In this document: positions 7,982 through 21,064 of the stretch, piece after piece
Layout of the letters: each line of letters opens with the position of its first letter
Numbering within the stretch: position 1 is the stretch's first letter
From: Pseudomonadota bacterium
GTDB lineage: Bacteria > Myxococcota_A > UBA796 > SXON01
Direction of reading: 5' to 3'
Assembly: GCA_030685065.1 (NCBI GenBank)
Contig: JAUXQH010000024.1
Span: forward strand, 64,501 to 128,500
DNA length: 64,000 bases
Program-made: the position numbers and the translations under genes
The notes under the pieces: model-generated
Seen by the model: only the letters and a program-made list of their open reading frames with translations
What the model was told of the DNA's origin: nothing
The model's database searches: none

Positions 7982-9988
7982 GCTGTTCATCGAGATCGGC
8001 ACCGAAGAGCTCCCCGCGCACGCGGTCGGGCCCGCGCTCGAGGCCTTGTCCGCCGGCATCGTCCGGCTCCTGGGCGCCATCCCCTCCGGGCGGGTCCGCA
8101 CGTTCGGCACGCCCCGTCGCCTCGCCGTCGTGCTCGACGGGGTGGGCGCCGCGCGTCCCGCCGTGGAGCGCCTCGTGACCGGGCCGCCGGTCTCCTCCGC
8201 GTTCCCGAACGGCGCGCCGGGCCCGGTGGCCGAGGCCTTCGCCAAGGCGCGCGGAGTGTCGGTCGATCAGCTCCTCCAGGTGGATGGCCCGAAGGGCAAG
8301 GTCATCGCGATCCGGCGCATCGAAGGCGGGGAGTCCACCAGCGAGGTGGTCGCCAAGGGCCTGGAGGAGGTGGTGCTCGGCATCCCCTTCAAGCGCTCCA
8401 TGCGGTGGACTGAGGGGCCCGCCCGCTTCCTGCGGCCGATCCACACGGTGTGCGCGCTCTACGCGGGCGACGTGATCGAGAGCTCCGTGGCGGGTGTGCT
8501 CACCGGGAGCCACTCCCGCGGCCACTGGCTCTACGCCCCCGAGACGTTTCCCGTCACCACGGCGGACGTGTGGCTCGAGGAGCTGCGGCACCGCTACGTG
8601 CTCGCCGACATCGGCATCCGCCGCGCCATCCTCGTCCGCCAGCTCGAGACCCTCGCGGCCGAGCGGGGCGCGGACAACACCTTCGACACCGAGCTCGTCG
8701 ACGAGGTCGTGCAGCTCGTCGAGTGGCCGCGCGCGATCGTCGGCCGGTTCTCCGAGAGCCTCCTCGAGCTCCCCCCGCGGCTCCTCGTCGAGTCGATGAA
8801 GAAGAACCAGCGCTACTTCCCGCTCTACCGGGATGGCGTGCTGACCCACGAGTTCCTCGTGGTCACGAACAACCCCTTCGGTGACGACGCGTTGATCGCG
8901 GCGGGAAACACCCGCGTGCTGGCCGCGCGCTTCCACGACGCGAAGTTCTTCTACGCGGAGGACCGCAAGAAGCCCCTCTCCGAGCACGGCGAGAAGCTCG
9001 CGGGGATGATGTGGATCCGCGGGCTCGGCTCGATGGCCGAGCGGCAGGGCGCGCTGGCAGAGGCCGCCGCCGGCGTGGCCGAGCTGATCGGGGCCGATCC
9101 CGCCACCGCGCGCGCGGCGGGCCTCCTCTGCAAGAGCGACCTGACGACCCAGATGGTGGGCGAGTTTCCGGAGCTCCAGGGCCACGTGGGCCGTCTCCTC
9201 GCCCTGCTCGACGGCGCCTCGTTCGGCGTGGCGCTTGCGATCGAGGAGCACTACCTGCCTCGCTTCGCGGGCGACAGCCTCCCCACCTCCGGGGCGGGCC
9301 GCGCGCTCGCCCTGGCCGAGCGGCTCACCCTGCTCGCCCGCGGCTTCGGGGCCGGCCTCGCGCCCAAGGGCAACGCGGACCAGATCGGCCTCCGCCGGGC
9401 GACCGTCGGGATCGTCGCCCTCGTGCTCGGGATGGGGTGGCGCGGGCCGATGGGCGAGCTGTTCGCCGCCGCCGGTGTCGGGGGAGGGGACGAGCTGTAC
9501 GAGTTCGTGCTCGCGCGCCTCCGCGCCTCCCTCATGGACGAGGCGCCGGTCGACATCGTCGACGCCGTGCTCGCCGCCCGCGGGAAGGACCACGTGGGCC
9601 CCGTCTCGGTGGATCTGACGTGGGCCGCCCGCCGGGTGCACGCGCTCGCCGCGCTGGTCAAGGCCGGAGAGTTCGGCCCGATCCGCATCGCGTTCCGGCG
9701 CGCCGCCGGGCTGGTGAAGGAGCACGACTCCGCGGACTACGTGCTGGATCAGCTCGGCGGCCCCGCGGGCATCGCGCTCCACCAGGCCCTCGCGGACATG
9801 CCGCAGGACGGGGATGTCGGCTCGGCCCTCGAGGGCCTCGCGGCGCTCCGGCCCCACGTCGATCGCTACTTCGCCGACGTGATGGTCATGTGTGACGATC
9901 CGGTCGCCCGTGCCAGCCGCCTCGGTCTGCTTCGTTCCATCGTCGAGCGCTTCTCCGGCCTCGCCGACTTCACGCGCCTCTCGGGGGA

Positions 9989-9992
<4 letters not shown>
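7974..9992 (+). CDS. glyS: Glycine--tRNA ligase beta subunit
   Basis: Beta subunit (672 residues, family about 690) that binds the tRNA and is required for activity of the alpha subunit. I use GTG 7974, giving [18 protein letters not shown], the standard beta-subunit N-terminus, instead of a far longer frame starting inside glyQ. Other family segments are [44 protein letters not shown], and the C-terminal anticodon-binding region with [22 protein letters not shown]. It starts eight bases inside glyQ and ends overlapping ppdK by four bases (ATGA), so glyQ, glyS and ppdK form one operon. Confidence 0.96.
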
Positions 9993-12646
<2,654 letters not shown>

Positions 12647-12694
12647 TCGGGCCCGCGCCCAATTCAGCTCGGATCTCTCCAGCCCACGAGCCAC

Positions 12695-15600
12695 GTGAAC
12701 ATCTCCCGCATCGCCATCGCGCTCGTCCTCCTTGCCGGCTGCGTCAAGGACGCCCCCCTGCCCGATCTCGGCGCGTGCGCCGAGCCGCCCGCGGGTACCT
12801 ACGAATACGGCCAGATCGGCATCGGCACGTGCCTCGCGGGGCCGAACGATCTGGTCTTCCTCGACGGTGGGCGCGTGCTCGCCGTGACGAACGCCAACCC
12901 GTGGAAGGACTTCACGGGGGGCTCCGCGCTGTTCCTCGACCTCTCCACGGTCGACTGGACCACCGGGCGCAACCTCATCCAGCCGGCCGAAGGGGGCGAG
13001 GGTGTCGCCGCCCGCGCGCTCGATCTGCCCTCGTTCTCGGGCCCGATGGCCTACGCCGAGCCTCACGACGTCCTGGTCGTCGCCAACCGCCTGTCCGAGG
13101 ATGGCCGCACCCGCGAGGAGGTCGACAACATCTGGTTCCTCGACGTCGCGGATCCGGACGCGCCCGGCTTCGCGGACCTGGGGCCGGACGGTCCCACGCT
13201 CCCCGTCGGCTACGACCCCGTGGCCGTCTACTACGCCGCGTCCACAGATCTGGCCTGGGTGATCAACCGCACCGCCCACACGCTCGCCATCGTCGACCTC
13301 GGCGCCGACCCCGCGGCGCTCGTCCCGCCCGGCGGCCCCACCCGGCTCGACCCCAGCGACTTTGTCGACGTGGACGGGAGCGGGAGCCGCGCCGGCTTCG
13401 TGACGCTCGAGACGGCCGAGGTGCCCGAGGGCATCGCCCCCGACCTTGTTGCCCACACCTGGTCGCTCGACTGGAGCGTGGGCTCGCTGCGCCTCTGGGT
13501 GCCCTCGGCGGACGGCGCGTACCGCGTCACCGGCAACGGCGGCACCTTGTGGGATCGCAGCGCGGTCCCCGCCGATCTCGACCTCGCCGAAGCCGAGGGG
13601 GTCGTGCTCGCGGTCAACGATCCGCACTTCTTCATCGAGCCGTACACCTCCAGCTCGTACCTCTCGCGCATGGTCTTCGAGGACCAGGGCCTGCTCCGCG
13701 CGGCGAACGCACCGTACGTGGACGAGGTGTGGGAGTTCGAGTCCAGCCCCCTGCTCGCCCCGTCGAACAGCGGGTGGGACGCCGAGATCGGCGGTCCGGC
13801 GATGGTGGTCAACGGCTCTACCTCCTGGTACCTCTTCTACGACGGCGGGGACGGCGGGAATCACGCCATCGGCCTCGCCACCAGCGCGGACGGCGAGAAC
13901 TTCGTCCGGGTGGACGCGGATCCCGTGTTCGCGATCGACGGTGCGTCGGTGACCGATCCGTTCGTCCTCTGGGACGCCCAGGCGGACCGCTGGCGGATGT
14001 ACTACACGCTCGACGGCGCCTCGATCGGCGAGGCCACGAGCGATGACCTCTCGGACTGGACCGCGGTCGCCGGGAGCTGGGCGCCCGAGGGCGGCGCCAC
14101 GGCCCCCGCCGTCGCCTACATCAACGGCGCGTTCCACCTCTACTACGCGACGACAGGCCTCGACGGGGCCGCGCTCGCCGAGGCCGTGAGCCTCGACGGG
14201 ACGACATGGGAGGTGCTCGGCGCGCCCTTCCTCCTCGACGAGGGCTCGATCGTGGCGGGCGGCGTCGCGATCCAGGCCGCCCCGGAGGACGCCTTCGTCC
14301 TCACCAGCGAGGGGGGAGACACCCTCGGGCTCACGCTGACCCCGGGCGACACCGGCTCCAACCCGTCGGGAGGGTGGGACGTACGTGTCGCCGTGGGCCA
14401 GGTGGCCGATCCGGCCGAGGTCGACGCGACCGGCATCACGCTCGACAGCCTTCACGCCGATCGCGCCTACCTCACCTACACGGATGACGCCGGGCTCGAC
14501 GCCATCGGCACCGGTGAGGTGCTCGGAGCGAACCTCGTGCTCGACGCCAGCCCGGTCCTCGAGGCCGGCGCCGGCGGGGATCACGACGCGGACGGCGTGT
14601 CGAGCGCCGTGGTGACCGAGTTCGGGGGCGAGTGGGTGATGTACTACGCGGGCCTCGCGGACGACGTGACCACCATCGGCCGAGCCACCAGCGCGGACGG
14701 CCTCACCTGGACGGCCGACGCTTCGCCCGTCCTCGCCGCCGCCGGGGACTGGGAGTCCGTCGCGATGGAGCCCGGCAGCGTGCAGGTGCTGGACGACGGC
14801 ACGATGCGGCTCTGGTACACGGCGTTCGACGGCTCGCGGTACCGCATCGGGCTCGCCGAGTCGACCGACGGCGTGAGCTTCACGCGCATCCCCGGCACCC
14901 AGTACGAGTGGGTGTTCGACGCGGGCGCTCCTGGCGATTGGAACGACACGGGGGTCAGCGCGCCCTACGTGGTGCGGGACGGCGACGTCGATCGCATGTG
15001 GTTCGCCGGCAACGGGGGTACCTCCTGGCAGCTCGGCTATGCCGAACGTTCGGGCGATGACGCCGAGTGGGAGGGCGCCACCACCGTCGAGGGAACGGCG
15101 CGCCCGGTCCTCGCGGCCGCGCTCGGCGGCTTCGGCATCGGCGGCGTAACCCGCCCGGTCGTCGTGCCGGACGCGGTAGGCGGCTGGACCGTCTGGTACA
15201 CGGGTCTCGACGGAGGGGGCCTCGACGGCGATCCCGCCCAGGGCCGCGTCGGCCGCGCGGTGGGGCGCGAACCCGACCGCCTCTACCGCGATCTGCGCCT
15301 CCCGTCCGACGCCGACACATGGTCGTTCACCTCGGTGCCCGCCCGCGTCGGTGAGACCTTGAGCCTCGATCTGACGGTCGACGGCGTGTCGGTCGCGGGC
15401 GGAGGCTGCTCGGCGATCGCGGAGGATCCGGATCGCGGCTTCCTCTACGTCGGCTGCAAGCTGGTCCCCTATGTCTACGTGGTCGACATCCGCGACGACA
15501 GCGTCGGCGACTTCCAGGATCTGAACTACCTCGACGTCGAGAGCGTGCTCCTGGTCGAGACCAGCACCGGCAGCCAGTCGGGGATGCGCTCGCTCGTCGT

Positions 15601-16084
15601 CGACCCTGTGCGCGGCTGGTTGTGGGGCGTCGCGGACACCCCCGAGGCCATCTACGCGATCGATCTCTCCGCCGTGGTGGACGACGCCGACGCGGAGATC
15701 GTGCGCGAGCAGGTCGTCGCGATGCTGCCGCTGCCTCGCGCCGCCGAGCGGGACGAGGGCGCCTCCACCGAGTCGAACGTCGGGCCCGCCCAGCTCGCCT
15801 TCCATCCGGACGGGCGGCACCTCCTCGTGACGAACTTCAACGGGAACAGCGTGTCCGCCTACGATCTTGGCGTCGGGGTCGTCGCGACCCTCGTGGCGCA
15901 GACCGACGCGGTGGGAGAGAACCCCTACGCCATCCGGATCTCGCCCGACGGCACGTTCGCGGCGGTGGCCAACTACGCGGGTGAGGTGAACGGGGCGCGT
16001 GTCTCCTCGACCATCGCGCTGCTCGACACCGACCCGGCGAGCCCCACCTTCCTCCAGGTCAAGACCTGGCTGGTGAACCAGTGA
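12695..16084 (+). CDS. Large beta-propeller lipoprotein (GH43-like and YVTN-like blades)
   Basis: A 1129-residue lipoprotein with lipobox LAGC (Cys16) from GTG 12695. The middle (about 340-870) repeats a module resembling the five-bladed propellers of GH43/GH32/GH68 proteins: GLATSADGENF, GEATSDDLSDW, AEAVSLDGTTW, GRATSADGLTW and GLAESTDGVSF, each followed by WYTxxDG- or YYA-type strands. The flanks resemble lactonase/YVTN propellers (LAFHPDGRHLLVTNFNGNSVSAYDL; AIRISPDGTFAAVANYAGEV). GH43-like folds bind or cut sugars, but I cannot assign the three catalytic acids, so binding or a structural role is equally possible. It overlaps the next lipoprotein gene (GTGA) and is read in the same direction as ppdK after 48 bases. 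Confidence 0.82.
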   Translation: MNISRIAIALVLLAGCVKDAPLPDLGACAEPPAGTYEYGQIGIGTCLAGPNDLVFLDGGRVLAVTNANPWKDFTGGSALFLDLSTVDWTTGRNLIQPAEGGEGVAARALDLPSFSGPMAYAEPHDVLVVANRLSEDGRTREEVDNIWFLDVADPDAPGFADLGPDGPTLPVGYDPVAVYYAASTDLAWVINRTAHTLAIVDLGADPAALVPPGGPTRLDPSDFVDVDGSGSRAGFVTLETAEVPEGIAPDLVAHTWSLDWSVGSLRLWVPSADGAYRVTGNGGTLWDRSAVPADLDLAEAEGVVLAVNDPHFFIEPYTSSSYLSRMVFEDQGLLRAANAPYVDEVWEFESSPLLAPSNSGWDAEIGGPAMVVNGSTSWYLFYDGGDGGNHAIGLATSADGENFVRVDADPVFAIDGASVTDPFVLWDAQADRWRMYYTLDGASIGEATSDDLSDWTAVAGSWAPEGGATAPAVAYINGAFHLYYATTGLDGAALAEAVSLDGTTWEVLGAPFLLDEGSIVAGGVAIQAAPEDAFVLTSEGGDTLGLTLTPGDTGSNPSGGWDVRVAVGQVADPAEVDATGITLDSLHADRAYLTYTDDAGLDAIGTGEVLGANLVLDASPVLEAGAGGDHDADGVSSAVVTEFGGEWVMYYAGLADDVTTIGRATSADGLTWTADASPVLAAAGDWESVAMEPGSVQVLDDGTMRLWYTAFDGSRYRIGLAESTDGVSFTRIPGTQYEWVFDAGAPGDWNDTGVSAPYVVRDGDVDRMWFAGNGGTSWQLGYAERSGDDAEWEGATTVEGTARPVLAAALGGFGIGGVTRPVVVPDAVGGWTVWYTGLDGGGLDGDPAQGRVGRAVGREPDRLYRDLRLPSDADTWSFTSVPARVGETLSLDLTVDGVSVAGGGCSAIAEDPDRGFLYVGCKLVPYVYVVDIRDDSVGDFQDLNYLDVESVLLVETSTGSQSGMRSLVVDPVRGWLWGVADTPEAIYAIDLSAVVDDADAEIVREQVVAMLPLPRAAERDEGASTESNVGPAQLAFHPDGRHLLVTNFNGNSVSAYDLGVGVVATLVAQTDAVGENPYAIRISPDGTFAAVANYAGEVNGARVSSTIALLDTDPASPTFLQVKTWLVNQ

Positions 16085-17985
16085 ACGCTCGCCCCTCCGG
16101 CCGTCGTCCCGCCCTCCTCGTGCTCCTCGGCCTCGTCGGCTGCTCCGAGCCGCTGGACGCGATCCCCATCCACTTCGACGGGCCGATCGCCGCCGCCGTG
16201 CTCCCCGCGGACGCCGGCCCGTGGGAGGTCCCGGCGGGCTTCGTGGCGAACAGCCGCAGCGGCACCATCGTGCCGCTCGATCTGAAGATGGGCCGGCTCC
16301 TCACCGACGACGCGACCGCCTCCTTCCTGCGCAGCGCCGCGATCACCACGGGAGAAGCCCGCCTGCTCTCCGACGTGGCGGTGGTGCCCGGCGCCGACGG
16401 ATCCGTCACGGTCTGGGCGGTCGACACCGCGTTCGCGCAGCTCCTTCGTGTGCCCTACGTGCTCTCGTTGGACGAGGACGGCTTCCCCGTGGAGCCGGAG
16501 CCCACGGCCTCCGAGCCGGTGTTCGTCGACGCTGACGGCAGCGGCGACGCCCCCACGCTCTCGAACATCGAGCTGCGCGCCGGCTTCACGACGACCGAGG
16601 ACTGGAGCATCGAGTACGACGGCACCAATTGGTGGGCGAAGGGCAGCCGCAGCGGCGTGCAGAACAAGGAGCCCGTCGTGGGCGTGCGCTACCGCAGCGA
16701 CAACCGCGAGGTCGAGTTCGACCTGGACGGCAGTGCCACCCTCGGTGACCGCTTCGAGTTCTCCACCCTCACGGGCATCCGCGAGTACACGTTCGACGGC
16801 GCGCTCCCCACCGCGGTCCTCGCGCAGGGCGGCCGGTTGTACGTGTCCGTCGCCTCGGATCCGGGCCGCGTCGTCGTCTACGACGGGGTGACCGGCGAGC
16901 TGATCGGCTCCCTCGAGCTCGGCTCCCACGCGCTCGGCCTCGGCTCGCAGCCCGCGCGGATGAGCGCGGCACCGGACGGGCGCCTCTTCATCGCGGACGC
17001 CGCGCTCCCCCAGGTGTGGGTGGTCCGCTTCGACCAGGATCTCGATCCGGCCACGGTCCCGATCGAGGTCGTCCCCGTCGCCGCACCCGCGATCGACGTG
17101 GCGTGGCAGGGTGGGTACGACCGCTTCGACGAGCCGTTCGACCACCTCTTCGTCGCGCCTGTCGCCGAGCTGCGGGTGGACGTGTGGGATCTCACCGCCG
17201 GCGCATGGGTCGATCCGAACCCGCTCACCCAGGAGACCGAGGGCGTGTTCCTCGGGGCGCCGATCACCGGGCTCGGGGCGAGCGTGGGAAATGTGTCGCT
17301 CCCACGGGAGACCACGTTCGGCGCGATGCCGAGCGTGCCGACGGTCGCGGTCGCCACCGCGGACGGCTTCGTCTACATGCTCGAGGCCTCGAGCGGCTGC
17401 GCGGTGTTCGACGCCGCCGGCGCCTTCGGTGAGAACACCGCCACGGACGACAGCGGCAACCAGACCATCTCCCTCGAAGACCAGGGCGACGACTCCGACT
17501 CCGAGCTCTGGTACGACGACGCCACCGGCTACCAGGTCGTGGCCGCGACGTGCGGCGGCGTGGCCCGCAGCGAGACCTGGTACGTGCAATACGACAGCGC
17601 GACGCTCTCCTGGGAGGTCGAGGGCACCCTCTCCGGCGTGCAGACGGCGCGCGCGTTCGACGGCGAGCGCTACGTCTCCGACACCGGCGCCGTCTCGTTC
17701 ACCATCGGCTCGGGCCCCCTCGCGGCCACCCAGGGTGACCGCTTCGAGTTCCGGGTCGACGACGGCCTGCGCGTGTTCCGCGGCAGCGACGAGAACGAGG
17801 ACAACGAGGTCGTCGCGTGGGAGTTCCCGGGCCGGCCCGTCGGCTTCGAGACCCTCTCCGGCCCGACCGGCGGCGGTTGGGACCCCGTGGATCGTCGCCA
17901 GTTCATGCTGCTCCCCGTGGTCAACACGGACATCGCGGCACGCCTGCACCTCGACTCCGGAAAGGCCGAGGTCCTCTGGGATTAG
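16081..17985 (+). CDS. Propeller lipoprotein with duplicated surface module
   Basis: A 634-residue lipoprotein, LGLVGC lipobox with Cys21. It starts at GTG 16081, overlapping the previous stop. Residues about 45-130 and 230-470 are propeller-like (LDLKMGRLLTDDATAS; GRLYVSVASDPGRVVVYDG; APDGRLFIADAALPQVWVV). A roughly 70-residue module occurs twice, at about 162-230 and 488-558. Both copies have W-x2-(Q/E)YD, then SGVQ, then YxSDxxxVxF and GDRFEF. The pair presumably acts with the upstream propeller lipoprotein as one cell-surface assembly. No catalytic residues can be named. Confidence 0.8.
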   Translation: MNARPSGRRPALLVLLGLVGCSEPLDAIPIHFDGPIAAAVLPADAGPWEVPAGFVANSRSGTIVPLDLKMGRLLTDDATASFLRSAAITTGEARLLSDVAVVPGADGSVTVWAVDTAFAQLLRVPYVLSLDEDGFPVEPEPTASEPVFVDADGSGDAPTLSNIELRAGFTTTEDWSIEYDGTNWWAKGSRSGVQNKEPVVGVRYRSDNREVEFDLDGSATLGDRFEFSTLTGIREYTFDGALPTAVLAQGGRLYVSVASDPGRVVVYDGVTGELIGSLELGSHALGLGSQPARMSAAPDGRLFIADAALPQVWVVRFDQDLDPATVPIEVVPVAAPAIDVAWQGGYDRFDEPFDHLFVAPVAELRVDVWDLTAGAWVDPNPLTQETEGVFLGAPITGLGASVGNVSLPRETTFGAMPSVPTVAVATADGFVYMLEASSGCAVFDAAGAFGENTATDDSGNQTISLEDQGDDSDSELWYDDATGYQVVAATCGGVARSETWYVQYDSATLSWEVEGTLSGVQTARAFDGERYVSDTGAVSFTIGSGPLAATQGDRFEFRVDDGLRVFRGSDENEDNEVVAWEFPGRPVGFETLSGPTGGGWDPVDRRQFMLLPVVNTDIAARLHLDSGKAEVLWD

Positions 17986-18023
17986 GCGTCGATCAGGCGG
18001 GCGCGCAGCGGAGAGCCGGTACG

Positions 18024-19268
18024 ATGGTCCAGTCGAACGAGCCGCTGACCTTCGCGCGGGAGCTCGAAGCCTCGTGTCACCAGTACCTGCCGATCGCGGC
18101 GGGGGCGTCGGTGATCGCCTGGCTCCCCTACGTCTGGCTCGACGCCCAGGTTCACCCCGAGCTGCCGGTGTTGCCGTGGATTCGCGCCGGCTTCACCCTC
18201 GTAGCCGTGATCGTCCTGCTCTGCTGGCGCTTCACCACCGTGTCGCGCCGCCTGCTCGTGGCGGTCCAGGCCGGCTACCTCCTGCTGGCCACGGGCGTCG
18301 TGACCGGCCTCGTGGGCGCCGATCCGATCTACATCGGCGGCTACTGCATGGTCCTGTGCCTCGCGCCGGTGCCGCCGCTTCCCCGCGCGTGGACCTGGGG
18401 GCTCCTGGTCGGTTCCTTGCTGCTGTTCGCGGCGTTCGGAAGCAACGTGTCCTTTCCCGCCGGCCGGGGCGCGTACTCGCGCAACGACCTGCAAACCGGC
18501 GCGCTGCTGTCCTTCCTCTTCGTGTTCCTCATCGATCGCATGCGCCGTCGCAGCTGGGAGCAGGCGGTCGAGATCGGGCGGCAGAAGCAGCTCATCGAAG
18601 CCGACCACGCCCACATCGACCGGCTGCTCCACAACATTCTTCCGCCCACGATCGCCGCCGAGCTCAAATTGCGCGGCGTGGTCGAGCCCCAGCTCCACCC
18701 TGACGCGACCGTGGTGTTCACCGACTTCGCGGGCTTCACGGGGCTCGCCGAGCGGATGCCGCCGAGCGATCTCGTGGCGCTGCTCCACCGCTGCTTCAGC
18801 GCCTTCGACCGGGTGATGGAGCGGCATGGGCTCGAGAAGCTGAAGACCATCGGTGACGCCTACATGTTCGCGTCGGGACTGCCCCAACCCTCACCGGGCC
18901 ACGCGGTCACCGCGGTGCGGGCGGCGATCGAGATCCGCGACTGGATGGACGCGCTCGCGCTCGAGCGCACCGCCGCCGGGCTCCCCACCTGGCAGGTTCG
19001 CATCGGCGTGCACACCGGGCCGCTCGTCGCCGGCGTCGTGGGCGAGAAGAAGTTCGTCTACGACGTGTGGGGCGACACGGTGAACGTCGCGAGCCGGATG
19101 GAGTCGTCGGGGGCGCCCGGAGAGGTCAACGTCTCGGCCACGACCGCGAGCCGTGTCGAGGCGTGTTTCACGCTCGAGCCACGCGGCCAGGTATTGGCGA
19201 AGAACAAGGGCATGATGGAGATGTTCTTCGTGCGCGGTGCGCTCGCCGCGGGTCCTCCCGAAGCCTGA
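18024..19268 (+). CDS. Membrane class III adenylate cyclase
   Basis: Makes cyclic AMP from ATP. The 414-residue protein has an N-terminal membrane domain (about residues 18-172, five or six passes), a short linker with LLHNILPPTIAAELK, the usual lead-in to cyclase domains, then the catalytic domain from 225. All key residues are present: metal ligands Asp234 (VFTDFAGFTG) and Asp278 (KTIGDAYM), adenine-selecting Lys274 and Asp347 (YDVWGDTVN), and transition-state Asn354 and Arg358 (NVASRMES). The Lys/Asp pair predicts ATP, not GTP. ATG 18024 is used; longer in-frame sequence lies inside the previous gene. It follows the propeller lipoproteins by 38 bases and is convergent with the TPR gene. 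Confidence 0.93.
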   Translation: MVQSNEPLTFARELEASCHQYLPIAAGASVIAWLPYVWLDAQVHPELPVLPWIRAGFTLVAVIVLLCWRFTTVSRRLLVAVQAGYLLLATGVVTGLVGADPIYIGGYCMVLCLAPVPPLPRAWTWGLLVGSLLLFAAFGSNVSFPAGRGAYSRNDLQTGALLSFLFVFLIDRMRRRSWEQAVEIGRQKQLIEADHAHIDRLLHNILPPTIAAELKLRGVVEPQLHPDATVVFTDFAGFTGLAERMPPSDLVALLHRCFSAFDRVMERHGLEKLKTIGDAYMFASGLPQPSPGHAVTAVRAAIEIRDWMDALALERTAAGLPTWQVRIGVHTGPLVAGVVGEKKFVYDVWGDTVNVASRMESSGAPGEVNVSATTASRVEACFTLEPRGQVLAKNKGMMEMFFVRGALAAGPPEA

Positions 19269-19273
19269 TCGCC

Positions 19274-21064
19274 CTACGCCACCGCCATCACCGCGGCCCG
19301 TTGCTCCCGCAGCTTCCGGGCCTCGTCCACGCGGCCCAGCGCCTCCTCGACCACCGCGGCGTGCTCGAGCGTGCGGAGGAGCCCCCGAAGGTCCTGGATG
19401 CGCACCTGCAGGCGCAGCGCCTGGCGGTAGGTCGCGCGCGCTTCGGTGAGGCGGCCCGCCGCGGCCGCGACGTCCCCGAGCAGGCGCACGCAGGCCGCGT
19501 TCGCCGGGGCCTCGCCGAGGGTGGCGTAGAGGGTGGCGGCCTGGCGCGCGGCGACCGCGGCGCTCTCGTGGTCCCCGCGGCGCAGCAGGAGATCGGCGCG
19601 GCGGCGGGCGACGTTGGCGCGCAACAGCGGCTGGTCGTTCGCGAGTACGCCCAACGCCTGCAGCAGGCGCTCGGCGCGGCCGTACTCGCCCCGCGCGATC
19701 GCGAGCGTCGCCTCGCCCAGCCGTAGGTTCGCGCGCTCGCGCGCGGCGCCGCTTGCCCGATCGACGGTCGCGGCCACTTGTTCGTGGAGGGTCCCGGCGG
19801 TCACCCACTCCCCGGCGCCCACCGCCAGGTCCGCGGCGCCCCGGAGCGTGGCGGCGATGCCGATGGCGTCATCCTCCATCCGGTAGAGCTGGCGCGCCTG
19901 CCGGTAGTGGGACTCGGCCTGCACGAGCTGGCCGCGCGCGGCGAGGCGATCCGCGGCCCGACGGTGGAGCGTGGCGGCGCGGTTGGGATCACGGGCGCGG
20001 CGGAAGAGGGCGCTCGCGTCGGCATAGCGGCCCAGGGCGTCCTCGACCTCGCCCGCCGCGAGGAGCGCGTCCCCATCGGCCCAGAGGAGGGTGGCGACAT
20101 CGGCGGGGGCGCCGCCCTCGCGCAGGCGATCGGCGACCAGGGCCCGCGCCACCTGCACCTGCCCGGCGGCCGCGGCGAGGCGAGCGGCGGCGGCGAGGCA
20201 ACGGCAGGCGTCCGCCGCGCTCGGGACCATGCGCGCGAGGCGTCGCAAGAGGAGGAGGTCTCGCGTGTCGGGGAGCACGGGCGGATGGGCGCCGCGCGCC
20301 AAGGACAACAGGCTCTCGAGGGCGGGGAGGGCCATGGCCGCGGCGTCGGCGTCCGCGAGGGGCGTGAGGCGGGCCGCGATCCCGCGCCGCAGCACGACCC
20401 GATCGGCGTCCGGCACGGTGGCGACCGCGGGAGGCGAGCCGCCCAGCCCCGCGAAGCCGACCGGGAAGCCCACGGGGAAGGCCGCGAGCAGCGCGCCGAC
20501 CGCGCCGAGGCGCGCGAGCGCGTCGTCCACCGGGAGCGAGAGGGCCGCCGAGAGGCGCGCGAGGAGGGGATTGCCATCGAACGACGCGGGGTCGGCGTCG
20601 GGCGCGAGCGCGGCGAGGAGCGCGGGCGGGAGGCCGCCGAGCACGAGCGAGCCGGGCGGCGGCGACTCTACGATGAGGACGAGCCGGGCGTCGGCCGCGG
20701 CGGCCACCGCGCGGTGGAGCGGCTCGAGGACGGCGTCGTTGCCGATGTCGTCCGCCACCAGGTCGAGCGGCCCGTGCGCGCGCATCGCGTCGAGCAGCGC
20801 CCCCTCGTCTCCGACGGGGCGGATCCCGACGGCCTCTCCGAGGGCGCGCACAGCGTCTGCCGGGTCCTCGCAGCCGAGCAGGGAGACGGCCACGAGCGCG
20901 CGCCCCGAGCCCGCCACGATGGCCCCCGCCAGCGAGGTCTTGCCGATGCCGGGCGCCCCCCCGATGGTCAACACACCCTCGCGTTCCAGCCGCGCCCGCC
21001 CCTCCGCGATCTCCGTCGCGCGGCCGGGAAGGTCGGGGCGGAGCGGCAGCCAGGACGGGATCAT
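19274..21064 (-). CDS. P-loop ATPase with tetratricopeptide repeats
   Basis: A 596-residue cytoplasmic protein. Walker A is TIGGAPGIGKTSLAGA (Lys42), followed by an NB-ARC/STAND-like stretch with LVADDIGNDAVLEPL and ARLVLIVES, and no obvious membrane segment. The C-terminal half (about 280-590) is built of alpha-helical repeats of TPR type, for example ALGRYADASALFRRARDPNRAATLHRRAA and similar units. This is the layout of STAND signalling ATPases, where repeats sense a ligand or partner and the NTPase switches state; no DNA-binding or effector domain is visible. The ATG at 21064 overlaps the rlmN stop (ATGA), so it is the downstream gene of an rlmN operon. Confidence 0.8.
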   Translation of the reverse strand: MIPSWLPLRPDLPGRATEIAEGRARLEREGVLTIGGAPGIGKTSLAGAIVAGSGRALVAVSLLGCEDPADAVRALGEAVGIRPVGDEGALLDAMRAHGPLDLVADDIGNDAVLEPLHRAVAAAADARLVLIVESPPPGSLVLGGLPPALLAALAPDADPASFDGNPLLARLSAALSLPVDDALARLGAVGALLAAFPVGFPVGFAGLGGSPPAVATVPDADRVVLRRGIAARLTPLADADAAAMALPALESLLSLARGAHPPVLPDTRDLLLLRRLARMVPSAADACRCLAAAARLAAAAGQVQVARALVADRLREGGAPADVATLLWADGDALLAAGEVEDALGRYADASALFRRARDPNRAATLHRRAADRLAARGQLVQAESHYRQARQLYRMEDDAIGIAATLRGAADLAVGAGEWVTAGTLHEQVAATVDRASGAARERANLRLGEATLAIARGEYGRAERLLQALGVLANDQPLLRANVARRRADLLLRRGDHESAAVAARQAATLYATLGEAPANAACVRLLGDVAAAAGRLTEARATYRQALRLQVRIQDLRGLLRTLEHAAVVEEALGRVDEARKLREQRAAVMAVA

